The notes under the pieces: model-generated
Told to the model about the DNA's origin: nothing
The model's input: the letters and a program-made list of their open reading frames with translations, nothing else
Database searches by the model: none
Assembly (NCBI GenBank): GCA_964514145.1
Contig: CAZEPM010000024.1
Location: 1 to 20,304 of the forward strand
DNA: 20,304 bases
DNA from: Phocaeicola_A sp964514145
Lineage (GTDB): Bacteria; Bacteroidota; Bacteroidia; Bacteroidales; Bacteroidaceae
Reading direction: 5' to 3'
Part shown: positions 7,416-14,731 of the stretch, piece by piece
Layout: each line of letters opens with the position of its first letter
Numbering within the stretch: the first letter of the stretch is position 1
Translations under genes and position numbers: made by a program

Positions 7416-10046
7416 TTAGAATCCGCCTAGTTCCAGTAGTTTGTCTACTGCAGCTCGCAGACCATCCAGGTATTTGCCCCCTGCCGTGGCGAAATGAGCT
7501 TGTCCACCTCCACCGCCTTGTATGAGTTTGGCAGCTTCACGCACCAGTTTTCCAGCATTTAATTCATTGTCCTTGACCAAATTTTCGCTGATGCCAACAG
7601 TAAGCGTCGGTTTGTCGTTTTCTATACTGCCGATAGCCACAAACAGATTGGTTGGGATTTCGCTTTTCAGTTGGAAAACAATGTTCTTAATCGTGTCTGC
7701 CGGTATTGGGAGTATGCCACTGATTACTTTTACGCCGTGTATTTCTTTGGTATTTTTAAGCAGATGTGCTTTTACTTGCAGCTCCTTTTCTTTCATAAAT
7801 TTCTCGACCTGTTTTTTCAGACCGGCATTTTCTTCAATATATTTACGGATGGCTATTTTCAAGTCTGGCGCATTGTTGAACAGGTGTTTCAGTTCGATCA
7901 TGGTGTCTTCTAACACATTCATCATTTTTTCAACTTGAATGCCTGTGACAGCCTCGATACGTCGAATACCTGCTGCGATAGAGCTTTCTGAGATAATTTT
8001 CATTATTCCGATTTGTCCTGTAGCCGCAACATGGGTTCCGCCACAAAACTCAATCGAGGAGCCAAACTGTACTACGCGTACTTCGTCTCCGTATTTCTCA
8101 CCAAATAGGGCTATAGCACCTAACTTCTTCGCTTCTTCGATAGGTAGATTTCGGTATTCCGTTAGTGGAATGTTAGCTCGGATTTTTGCATTTACTAGAT
8201 GTTCTACTTCGCGGAGCTGTTCTGCTGTTACTTTTTGGAAATGAGAAAAGTCGAAGCGCAGTCCTTCAGGGGTAACTAGCGAACCTTTCTGCTCTACATG
8301 GATGCCAAGCACTTGCCGCAGAGCTTCATCGAGTAAGTGGGTGCACGAATGATTGGCAGCGCAAGCATTACGCTTGTCGGTGTCAACACAAGCCATTAAG
8401 GGAGCGTCTAGATGGGTGGGTAACTGGCGTGCAATATGGATTGGAAGATTGTTTTCTTTTTTGGTGTCAATGATTTCAATCGTTTCGAATTCGTTTATCA
8501 ACACTCCGGTGTCGCCTATCTGACCACCGCTTTCTGCATAAAAAGGTGTCTTTTCCAATACAATCTGATAGAGTGTCTGGTTCTTTTGTTTGATTTGGCG
8601 ATAGCGTACAATGGAGGTCTCGTATTCCGTATAATCGTAGCCTACAAATTCCGTATCGACTCCTTCTTTGAGAGTGATCCAGTCGCCGGTTTCTATGGCA
8701 GCGGCATTGCGGGCGCGTTGTTTTTGTTTTTGCATTTCGGTGTTGAATTCTGCCATGTTGACCGACAAATTGTGTTCTCGTGTAATTAGTTCGGTCAGGT
8801 CGATCGGGAATCCAAACGTGTCATAAAGCGTGAAAGCATCTGTGCCGCTGATTACATTTTTCCCAGCAACTTTGGCGTCTTGCATGGTCTTGTCTAGCAG
8901 ACGAATACCGGTCTCTAGGGTGCGCAAAAACGCTTCTTCTTCTTCTTTGATGACTTTTTCTATCAGGTTTTGTTGTGTTTTGAGTTCTGGATAGGCGTCA
9001 CCCATAGTGTCTATTAAGACAGGCATCAACCGGTAAAGAAATGCCTGTTTCTGGTTAAGGAAAGTATAGGTATATCGCACGGCACGGCGTAAGATTCTAC
9101 GGATGACATATCCGGCTTTGGCATTCGACGGAAGCTGTCCGTCGGTAATCGAGAAAGCAATGGTACGGATATGGTCGGCTACGACTCGCATAGCTACATC
9201 GGTTTGCGGATCTTTTCCATATGTCGTGTTCGTCAGTTTCCCGATAACCTTGATAATGGGTTGGAACACATCGGTGTCGTAGTTTGAGGTTTTGCCTTGC
9301 AGTGCCATGCAAAGACGTTCGAACCCCATTCCAGTGTCTATTACGCGTGCCGGGAGAGGTTCCAGACTACCGTCTGCCTTGCGGTTGTATTGCATGAATA
9401 CCAGATTCCAGATTTCAATTACTTGCGGGTGATCGTGATTAATCAGTTCGCGACCGGGAATTTTAGCACGTTCTTCGGCCGGACGTAAATCTATGTGGAT
9501 TTCGGAACAGGGACCGCAGGGACCTGTGTCACCCATTTCCCAAAAATTATCATGTTTGTTTCCGTTGAGGATATGGTCTTTGGGTAAAAATTGTTCCCAG
9601 TAGCCGGCAGCTTCGTTGTCGCGTTCCAATCCTTCAGTTGAATTTCCTTCAAACACGGTTGCATAGAGATTGGTAGGATCCAGTTTCAATACGTCTACTA
9701 GAAACTCCCAAGCCCAACCGATGGCTTCCTTTTTAAAATAGTCGCCAAACGACCAATTACCCAGCATCTCGAACATGGTATGATGATAAGTGTCGTGTCC
9801 TACTTCTTCAAGGTCATTGTGTTTACCGCTTACACGGAGGCATTTTTGTGCATCGGCCACCCGTTTATGTTTGGCAGGATGATTGCCAAGAATGATATCT
9901 TTAAATTGATTCATACCTGCGTTGGTAAACATCAGTGTCGGATCGTCTTTAATTACCATCGGAGCCGAAGGTACAATGACATGCCCTTTTGATTCGAAAA
10001 ATTTCTTGAATGAGTCTCTAATCTCTTTTGCTGTCAGCATATACAT
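7416..10046 (-). CDS. alaS: Alanyl-tRNA synthetase
   Basis: Charges tRNA-Ala and clears mischarged serine and glycine. The 876 residues match the usual length. The class II catalytic domain (about 1-260) carries PTLMFTNAGMNQFKD (36-50), FEMLGNWSFGDYF (92-104) and the motif 3 region IDTGMGFERL (236-245). The editing domain zinc ligands are H566 and H570 (HSCTH) with C668 and H672 (CGGTH). The C-terminal domain contains the glycine run GGGGGQAHFATAGG (844-857). Two starts are close: M1 at 10046, or M3 at 10040, giving MLTAKEIRDSF, which looks more like the N-terminus of related enzymes. No Shine-Dalgarno decides between them. It is transcribed away from the M23 peptidase gene through a shared 130-bp region. 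Confidence 0.97.
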   Translation of the reverse strand: MYMLTAKEIRDSFKKFFESKGHVIVPSAPMVIKDDPTLMFTNAGMNQFKDIILGNHPAKHKRVADAQKCLRVSGKHNDLEEVGHDTYHHTMFEMLGNWSFGDYFKKEAIGWAWEFLVDVLKLDPTNLYATVFEGNSTEGLERDNEAAGYWEQFLPKDHILNGNKHDNFWEMGDTGPCGPCSEIHIDLRPAEERAKIPGRELINHDHPQVIEIWNLVFMQYNRKADGSLEPLPARVIDTGMGFERLCMALQGKTSNYDTDVFQPIIKVIGKLTNTTYGKDPQTDVAMRVVADHIRTIAFSITDGQLPSNAKAGYVIRRILRRAVRYTYTFLNQKQAFLYRLMPVLIDTMGDAYPELKTQQNLIEKVIKEEEEAFLRTLETGIRLLDKTMQDAKVAGKNVISGTDAFTLYDTFGFPIDLTELITREHNLSVNMAEFNTEMQKQKQRARNAAAIETGDWITLKEGVDTEFVGYDYTEYETSIVRYRQIKQKNQTLYQIVLEKTPFYAESGGQIGDTGVLINEFETIEIIDTKKENNLPIHIARQLPTHLDAPLMACVDTDKRNACAANHSCTHLLDEALRQVLGIHVEQKGSLVTPEGLRFDFSHFQKVTAEQLREVEHLVNAKIRANIPLTEYRNLPIEEAKKLGAIALFGEKYGDEVRVVQFGSSIEFCGGTHVAATGQIGIMKIISESSIAAGIRRIEAVTGIQVEKMMNVLEDTMIELKHLFNNAPDLKIAIRKYIEENAGLKKQVEKFMKEKELQVKAHLLKNTKEIHGVKVISGILPIPADTIKNIVFQLKSEIPTNLFVAIGSIENDKPTLTVGISENLVKDNELNAGKLVREAAKLIQGGGGGQAHFATAGGKYLDGLRAAVDKLLELGGF

Positions 10047-10080
10047 ATATTGTTATCTAGTTAATATTCCCAAAAAGGGA

Positions 10081-10111
10081 CTTGCAAAGATAGCCGGTTT
10101 TATTATTTTTG
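10081..10111 (+). promoter_or_regulatory. Probable promoter of the M23 peptidase-merR pair
   Basis: CTTG (10081-10084, three of four bases of TTTG) and TATTTTTG (10104-10111, full match to TAnnTTTG) are 19 bp apart. The predicted transcript would have a leader of about 60 nt before the ATG at 10177. It overlaps the leftward alaS -7 box. Confidence 0.55.
10085..10092 (-). promoter_or_regulatory. Probable -7 box of the alaS promoter
   Basis: The minus strand reads TATCTTTG, a full match to TAnnTTTG, 38 bp before the alaS start. No TTTG is seen 19-21 bp upstream. It directly abuts the -33-like element of the rightward promoter at 10081-10111, so both promoters occupy the same stretch. Confidence 0.5.
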
Positions 10112-10176
10112 CCTTAATGATCTGGCAAAATATTCACCGAATAAGCTTAACTCATCTTTAATTTTAGATAAAAAGC

Positions 10177-11145
10177 ATGCGTACTGTCTATTATGTTTAT
10201 AATCCACGTACTCGAACTTACGATCGTATATATCCCACGGCACGTCAGCGGGCGTTGAGTGTTCTGAGACGTTTGTTTATCGGAATGGGATTGGGAATAG
10301 CTTGTTTTTTGATTTTCCTTTTCTTCTTCGGAACACCTTCTGAGAAAGAACTCCGTACGGAGAATGCCCGCATGGAGGCGCAATATCGGGTGCTTTCGCA
10401 TCGGCTCGATGAGGCTTTGAATGTCCTGCAAAGCATCCAGCAACGCGACGATAACCTTTATCGGGTAATTTTGCAGGCCGACCCTATTGCTGATGGCGTA
10501 CGGCAGGCCGGTATAGGTTCACCCGGTCGCTATGAATCTTTGATGGATCTGGCAAATGCCGATTTGGTGGTCAATACGACAAAGAAGCTGGATTTGCTCC
10601 GAAGGCAGATCTACATACAGTCGAAATCTTTCGATGAAGTGGTGGAACTCTGTAAAAGTCACGACGAAATGTTGCGCTGCATTCCGGCCATTCAGCCTAT
10701 TGCCAACAAGGACTTGAAGCGGACGGCATCCGGTTATGGAATGCGTATCGATCCCATATACAAAACCAAAAAGTTCCATACTGGCATGGACTTTTCTGCC
10801 AATCTCGGAACAGAAGTCTATGCTACGGGCAATGGCAGGGTCGTATCGGCTAGATGGGAGACCGGATATGGCAATTGCATTGAAATCGATCACGGGTTTG
10901 GCTATCGTACACGCTATGCGCATTTGCAAAGCATGAAGGTGCGGGCAGGGCAAGAAGTCGTGCGGGGAGAAGTCATCGGAAGTGTAGGCTCGACCGGCAA
11001 GAGCACCGGACCACATCTCCATTACGAGGTAAGCGTAAAAGGGAAGATAGTGAATCCCGTGAACTACTACTTTATGGATTTGAGCGCCGAAGATTACGAC
11101 AAAATGCTACAGATGGCCGCCAATCACGGCCGGGTCTACGATTGA
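10177..11145 (+). CDS. Membrane-anchored M23 (LytM-type) peptidase
   Basis: A predicted cell-wall endopeptidase, or a LytM-domain regulator, acting in the periplasm. The 322-residue protein has a short basic cytoplasmic N-terminus, one membrane span (about 33-52), and a helical, probably coiled-coil stretch (about 54-100). The C-terminal M23 domain (about 185-297) follows. The metal-site pattern is complete: H201 and D205 in HTGMD, H249 in YAHL, and H280/H282 in HLHYE. It is therefore likely an active zinc enzyme rather than a degenerate EnvC/NlpD-type activator. A merR-type gene follows after 30 bp. The substrate is inferred to be the peptide cross-links of peptidoglycan. Confidence 0.92.
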   Translation: MRTVYYVYNPRTRTYDRIYPTARQRALSVLRRLFIGMGLGIACFLIFLFFFGTPSEKELRTENARMEAQYRVLSHRLDEALNVLQSIQQRDDNLYRVILQADPIADGVRQAGIGSPGRYESLMDLANADLVVNTTKKLDLLRRQIYIQSKSFDEVVELCKSHDEMLRCIPAIQPIANKDLKRTASGYGMRIDPIYKTKKFHTGMDFSANLGTEVYATGNGRVVSARWETGYGNCIEIDHGFGYRTRYAHLQSMKVRAGQEVVRGEVIGSVGSTGKSTGPHLHYEVSVKGKIVNPVNYYFMDLSAEDYDKMLQMAANHGRVYD

Positions 11146-11175
11146 CAGGAATGAAACAAAAACACGATAACATAG

Positions 11176-11529
11176 ATGGTATATAATTCGAACAAAGAAC
11201 TGAAAATCTACTACTCAATCGGCGAGGTGGCCGACATGCTCCATGTGCCCGAAACAACATTGCGCTTTTGGGAAAAAGAATTTGCCGGTTATATAACTCC
11301 TCATAAGGCGGGAAGACAAGTCCGCCAGTATACAAAAGAAAACATCGAACAAGTCCGTCTCGTCCATCATTTGATAAAGGAAAGAGGAATGACCCTGAAA
11401 GGAGCACGCCAGATGTTGACCTCAAACAAGAAGGCAGCCGTGCAGACCATGGAAGTGATCGACCGTCTGAAATCAATCAGGCAGGAACTGGTCGACATGA
11501 AGCAGGCATTAGACCGCACGGTGTATTGA
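11176..11529 (+). CDS. MerR-family transcriptional regulator
   Basis: A small 117-residue DNA-binding protein. The winged helix-turn-helix lies at about residues 13-80: YYSIGEVADMLHVPETTLRFWEKEF with the following wing, then RQYTKENIEQVRLVHHLIKERGMTLKGARQML. A short dimerisation helix (about 90-115) ends the protein. There is no C-terminal effector domain and no cysteine at all, so metal sensing as in MerR or CueR is unlikely. The gene starts 30 bp after the M23 peptidase and is probably cotranscribed. Its target is unknown; the overlapping alaS/M23 promoters or the dyad repeats just downstream are untested possibilities. Confidence 0.9.
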   Translation: MVYNSNKELKIYYSIGEVADMLHVPETTLRFWEKEFAGYITPHKAGRQVRQYTKENIEQVRLVHHLIKERGMTLKGARQMLTSNKKAAVQTMEVIDRLKSIRQELVDMKQALDRTVY

Positions 11530-11939
11530 TTGGGAATGACAATACGTGCTCTCCCGGATTTTCATATCCGCAGGATGGAGAAAACTCCGTATCGCTTTCT
11601 TTCATGAACGCTTGCGAACATCCGACTTTTAATTCGTGAGCCGACCGGGACTTTCGTACGGCCGGGTCCGACTCTCCGCACGACCGTTTTCGGTCCCGAC
11701 TTCCGTCTGTTCCAATCTCCCTTCAGAGAGGAGCCTACAAAAGGTCGTACCTTTTCCTACAAAAGGCCGTACCTTTTCTTGTCAAAGGTCGGAACCCTTC
11801 TCAGACGGTCTCTGGAGGGGGTGGGGATGTGGTAGAAACGGACGGGGGATGGTGTCAGAAAACGTTGCGTTTCCGGTCGGACTTTTGCGGGCGTTTGTCC
11901 GTTGGTAAGCAAACGGCAGGGTGCTTGACAGATCAGGCT
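11530..11939. other. 410-bp gene-free GC-rich region between convergent genes
   Basis: No convincing gene is present between merR and the converging metallo-hydrolase gene. The region is richer in G and C than its surroundings: 41 of 60 bases at 11641-11700. It holds several dyads. TCTCCCGGAT (11550-11559) pairs with ATCCG (11566-11570) and, past a 6-nt bulge, GGAGA (11577-11581); this could be a merR terminator, although no T-run follows. GACCG-TTTT-CGGTC lies at 11682-11695. The three tandem 22-nt units at 11734-11799 are listed separately. Confidence 0.7.
11734..11799. repeat. Three tandem 22-nt dyad units
   Basis: Units start at 11734, 11756 and 11778. The first two are CCTACAAAAGG(T/C)CGTACCTTTT and differ at one base. 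The third, CTTGTCAAAGGTCGGAACCC plus TT, is diverged. Each unit is itself a dyad: in unit 1 AAAAGGT and ACCTTTT flank CGT. As RNA each would be a small hairpin with A-runs before and U-runs after, on either strand. The array lies downstream of both merR and the converging metallo-hydrolase gene. Confidence 0.8.
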
Positions 11940-12707
11940 TCAATCTTCCCGGCAAACAATCTGCATGCCGTCGTATGCCAAATGGATGTGTGGCGGCAGG
12001 GTGGCGGCAACTTCGGCATGCAGCCCGATATGGTGACTCATGTGGATGAGATAGGTTTCGCGCGCATTGACTCTTGCGGCAAAAGCCAAGGCTTCTTCCA
12101 GATTCTGGTGCGTCCAGTGTGCTTCGTGTCGGAGGGCATTGACTATCAGACAATCCACGTGGTCTAGATATGGCCGGCTTTCGTCCGGTATGGTCTTCAT
12201 GTCGGTGATGTACACGAGGTTTTTTATGCGGTATCCCAGAATGGACAAGGGGCCGTGCATGACCCGAATGGGTGTGACCGGCACTTGATTTATCAGGAAC
12301 GTATCTCCCGGATTTACGGTTTTCAACGAGAGCTGGGGTACTCCGGGATATTTGTACTCGGTAAAACAATAGGGGATTCGCCTCGTCAGGCGTTCGGCAA
12401 TGTATGCTTCGGTATAGATGGTTACTTCGCCTAGCCGACAATAAGGGCGTAAATCATCGATACCACCGACATGATCGTAGTGTTCGTGAGTAACCAGCAC
12501 GCCGTCTATCTGTTGGAATGGTATGTTGAGCATCTGTTGACGGAAATCGGGTCCGCAATCAACCAATATGTGTGTATCCTCTGTTTTTATCCATGCTGAG
12601 GCACGCAGCCGTTTGTCGTGCGGATCGGTGGAACGGCAGACTTCACACGTACAACCGACTTCCGGCACTCCGGTCGATGTGCCGCTGCCTAGAATTGTTA
12701 TTTCCAT
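11940..12707 (-). CDS. Metallo-beta-lactamase-fold hydrolase, PhnP-like
   Basis: A cytoplasmic metal-dependent phosphodiesterase-type hydrolase of 255 residues. The metal-binding pattern is THEHYDH (H74, H76, D78, H79), then H151, D169 in YITDM, and H222 in IHMSHH. A cysteine cluster near the N-terminus, C19, C21 and C24 in GCTCEVC, matches the structural zinc site of PhnP (phosphoribosyl cyclic phosphodiesterase). No other phosphonate genes are in view, so the true substrate is uncertain. The start is set at MEITILGSG (12707), 29 bp after the murB stop. A longer reading from 12749 would overlap murB and adds residues unlike the family. AGAAGAAAC just before this ATG may serve as a weak ribosome-binding site. 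Last gene of the DUF4348-murB trio. Confidence 0.88.
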   Translation of the reverse strand: MEITILGSGTSTGVPEVGCTCEVCRSTDPHDKRLRASAWIKTEDTHILVDCGPDFRQQMLNIPFQQIDGVLVTHEHYDHVGGIDDLRPYCRLGEVTIYTEAYIAERLTRRIPYCFTEYKYPGVPQLSLKTVNPGDTFLINQVPVTPIRVMHGPLSILGYRIKNLVYITDMKTIPDESRPYLDHVDCLIVNALRHEAHWTHQNLEEALAFAARVNARETYLIHMSHHIGLHAEVAATLPPHIHLAYDGMQIVCRED

Positions 12708-12736
12708 GTTTCTTCTATTCTGATATTTGTTGCTTG

Positions 12737-13756
12737 TCAATGGATACAATTTACTTCCGGATGGAGTTCGATATCAAACTTCTCTGTGATATCTTTGCAA
12801 ATGGCTTCAGCCAGCTTCATGATTTCAGTTCCTGTGGCTCCTCCCAGGTTGACTAGCACCAATGCTTGCTTGTCGTGTACTCCGGCACGTCCCAACGAAC
12901 GTCCCTTCCAACCGCAACGCTCAATCAGCCAGCCGGCCGGAATCTTTACCGTGTCATCGTTTACTTCATAGTACGGGATATCCGGGTAATGTGTTTGCAT
13001 CTCTTTTAGTTTCGAACGAGTTACCATAGGATTCATGAAGAAGCTGCCGGCATTGCCCTGTATGTTGGGATCTGGCAATTTGCTGTCACGTATTTCGCGT
13101 ATAGCCCGGCAAACCGTCTGCAACGTTAGTTCCTGATGTGCCAACATGGATTGCAGGTTCCCGTAGTCAAGATGGTAGACAGGCAGCTTGCTCAACTCAT
13201 ACGTTACGTATGTGATGACGTATTTCCCTTTCCAGTCGTTTTTAAAACGGCTCTGACGATAATTGTAGGCACAGTCTTCATTCGTAAATATGATTTCTTT
13301 TGATGTCGCGATTTCCAGTGCTTCAACACGACAGATCAAGTCTTTTACCTCTACGCCATAAGCTCCGATATTCTGGATGGCGCTTGCTCCAACCTCACCC
13401 GGTATTCCGGATAGGTTTTCGGCTCCATACCATTCGTGTTCGACACACCAAGCGACAAAATCATCCCATATAACTCCGGCACCTACTCGTACTTGCACCG
13501 TTTGCTCGGTTTCTTTCACAACCGTAATGCCATTGATACATGAATGCAGCACAACACCTTCATAATCTTTCATAAAGAGCAAATTACTTCCTCTTCCGAT
13601 ACACAGAATGTATGGTAAATCTCCCGCAATGTACAACTGTTGTAACACTTTCTTCAAGGCGTTTACAGAAGAATATTCTATAAACTTCTTGGCGTATACA
13701 TTCATCCCAAAAGTATTATATTTAAGCAAGGGATAGTCTGAATATTCATGTATCAT
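12737..13756 (-). CDS. murB: UDP-N-acetylenolpyruvoylglucosamine reductase
   Basis: Catalyses the FAD- and NADPH-dependent step to UDP-N-acetylmuramate in peptidoglycan synthesis. The 339 residues and the motif set match type I MurB as in E. coli. FAD-binding elements are YNTFGMN (13-19), CIGRGSNLLF (52-61) and SGIPGEVGASAIQNIGAYG (116-134). The active site shows R167 in YRQSRFK, the proton-donor serine S238 in NAGSFFMNP, and E334 in LHPEVNCI. The residue after GSFF is methionine where E. coli has lysine; it is not one of the core catalytic residues I know. It begins 17 bp after the DUF4348 gene, so the two probably share a transcript. Confidence 0.97.
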   Translation of the reverse strand: MIHEYSDYPLLKYNTFGMNVYAKKFIEYSSVNALKKVLQQLYIAGDLPYILCIGRGSNLLFMKDYEGVVLHSCINGITVVKETEQTVQVRVGAGVIWDDFVAWCVEHEWYGAENLSGIPGEVGASAIQNIGAYGVEVKDLICRVEALEIATSKEIIFTNEDCAYNYRQSRFKNDWKGKYVITYVTYELSKLPVYHLDYGNLQSMLAHQELTLQTVCRAIREIRDSKLPDPNIQGNAGSFFMNPMVTRSKLKEMQTHYPDIPYYEVNDDTVKIPAGWLIERCGWKGRSLGRAGVHDKQALVLVNLGGATGTEIMKLAEAICKDITEKFDIELHPEVNCIH

Positions 13757-13773
13757 AATATATATAAAGATTA

Positions 13774-14613
13774 CTAGTTACTTAAATCCTCAAAAGCAGA
13801 AAGACGCCAACTGTACCCGAAACGGTTGAAAAAGAGGGTATTGTTAAATCCGCTGTCGATGGAACGAAATGCAACAATTTTCGTTTGTGACATCGGGCTA
13901 TAGCGTTGCCCGTAATTAATGTTCGTCATGCGATCCGTTGGCAGAACCGGACGGAAAACGAACCACTGGTCGATATCAATAAGGGCTTCTATTACCCGAA
14001 AATCATCTTCTGGATCTGAAGTTATGAACTTCAATGACGGCTGAATGTGTTCTCGCTGATAGACGGAATCGTTGCAGAACCGATAAAAGAAATCGAGAAA
14101 TTCTTCATTGGGATTTCCTTTCATAGATAGTTCGCTTATCGACTTCAATAACCAACACTGATTCTTGCGCTCGAAATTATAATGGCGACTAAGGTGCTTG
14201 TCTAAATAGAGCCATGCGACATACACACTGTCAGAACTGATTCGTGTCAAATCCATGTCTTCTTCCTTATCAAAAAGCAAATGATAATATTCGGCTTGAC
14301 TATATAGAGGGTCGTATATCCATTCCTCGCGCAAAATAAACGTCTGGGTAGAATCGTTAATGAGCGGGAGAGGGAAATGGGTACGCGCCAACTGAATACG
14401 TTCATCGTGCATATAGGCATATACAAAATCATCAAAGGTCTGATCAAAGTGTTGGGTTGGTACACGTATTTCAGTGGAATCAGCCCGTAAGGAATCAGCA
14501 AGTAACGAGTTTGTTTCCTCAGATGTTGTTCCCTCGAGCTGACGATCATCCTTTATGTATTTACAACCATCACAAAGGAAGAGAATCGTAAATCCGATCA
14601 ATAATGTTTTCAT
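13774..14613 (-). CDS. DUF4348-type lipoprotein of unknown function
   Basis: A 279-residue predicted lipoprotein. It has a short basic start, a hydrophobic stretch (residues 4-13) and a candidate lipid-anchor cysteine C17 in FLCDGC, a loose lipobox of the kind tolerated in Bacteroidetes. After a polar linker (about 20-52) comes a globular domain with many aromatic residues, including ending motifs such as FNRFGYSWRLSAFEDL. This resembles the Bacteroidetes family DUF4348, for which I recall an NTF2-like fold; I could not confirm this. No catalytic motif is apparent. It is the first gene of a leftward trio with murB, which hints at an envelope role but does not prove one. Confidence 0.75.
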   Translation of the reverse strand: MKTLLIGFTILFLCDGCKYIKDDRQLEGTTSEETNSLLADSLRADSTEIRVPTQHFDQTFDDFVYAYMHDERIQLARTHFPLPLINDSTQTFILREEWIYDPLYSQAEYYHLLFDKEEDMDLTRISSDSVYVAWLYLDKHLSRHYNFERKNQCWLLKSISELSMKGNPNEEFLDFFYRFCNDSVYQREHIQPSLKFITSDPEDDFRVIEALIDIDQWFVFRPVLPTDRMTNINYGQRYSPMSQTKIVAFRSIDSGFNNTLFFNRFGYSWRLSAFEDLSN

Positions 14614-14630
14614 ACATTCTAAAATTCATG

Positions 14631-14638
14631 CAAAAGTA
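14631..14638 (-). promoter_or_regulatory. Probable -7 box for the DUF4348-murB-hydrolase operon
   Basis: The minus strand reads TACTTTTG, a full TAnnTTTG match, 17 bp before the DUF4348 start. A TTTG at -33 is not found. The short distance would leave a leader of only about 10 nt. Confidence 0.45.
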
Positions 14639-14683
14639 CCTCTTTTTATTAGAATATGCGCTACTTCATTTCGTATAAATCAT

Positions 14684-14691
14684 TACCTTTG
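14684..14691 (+). promoter_or_regulatory. Probable -7 box of the pheS promoter
   Basis: TACCTTTG is identical to the -7 boxes of the tRNA-Pro and pgk promoters in this window. It is 40 bp before the pheS start and the leader is A-rich. No TTTG is seen 19-21 bp upstream. It is divergent from the DUF4348 promoter 45 bp away. Confidence 0.6.
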
Positions 14692-14731
14692 CACAGTTTA
14701 AGCAAACGATAAAGACAAAAAATATATAATA

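Noticed and set aside
10126..10133. CAAAATAT as a further leftward -7 box for alaS
   Set aside because: The minus strand reads ATATTTTG, which does not have TA at the required position.
10519..11022. A 167-residue leftward reading frame opposite the M23 peptidase gene
   Set aside because: It is antisense to a well-supported catalytic domain and has no recognisable domain of its own.
11734..11799. A short CRISPR array
   Set aside because: The repeats abut one another with no unique spacers, the unit is a dyad, and no cas gene is in view.
11636..11908. A 90-residue rightward reading frame over the GC-rich region
   Set aside because: It starts at GTG, runs through the dyad repeats, has a composition dominated by R, S, P and G, and shows no motif or ribosome-binding site.
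11782..12441. A 219-residue leftward reading frame overlapping the metallo-hydrolase gene
   Set aside because: It lies in another frame of a gene with a complete metal-binding pattern and reads as an arginine-, serine- and proline-rich shadow.
12708..12749. An upstream ATG that would lengthen the PhnP-like hydrolase by 14 residues
   Set aside because: The extension overlaps the end of murB and precedes the normal family N-terminus MEITILGSG.
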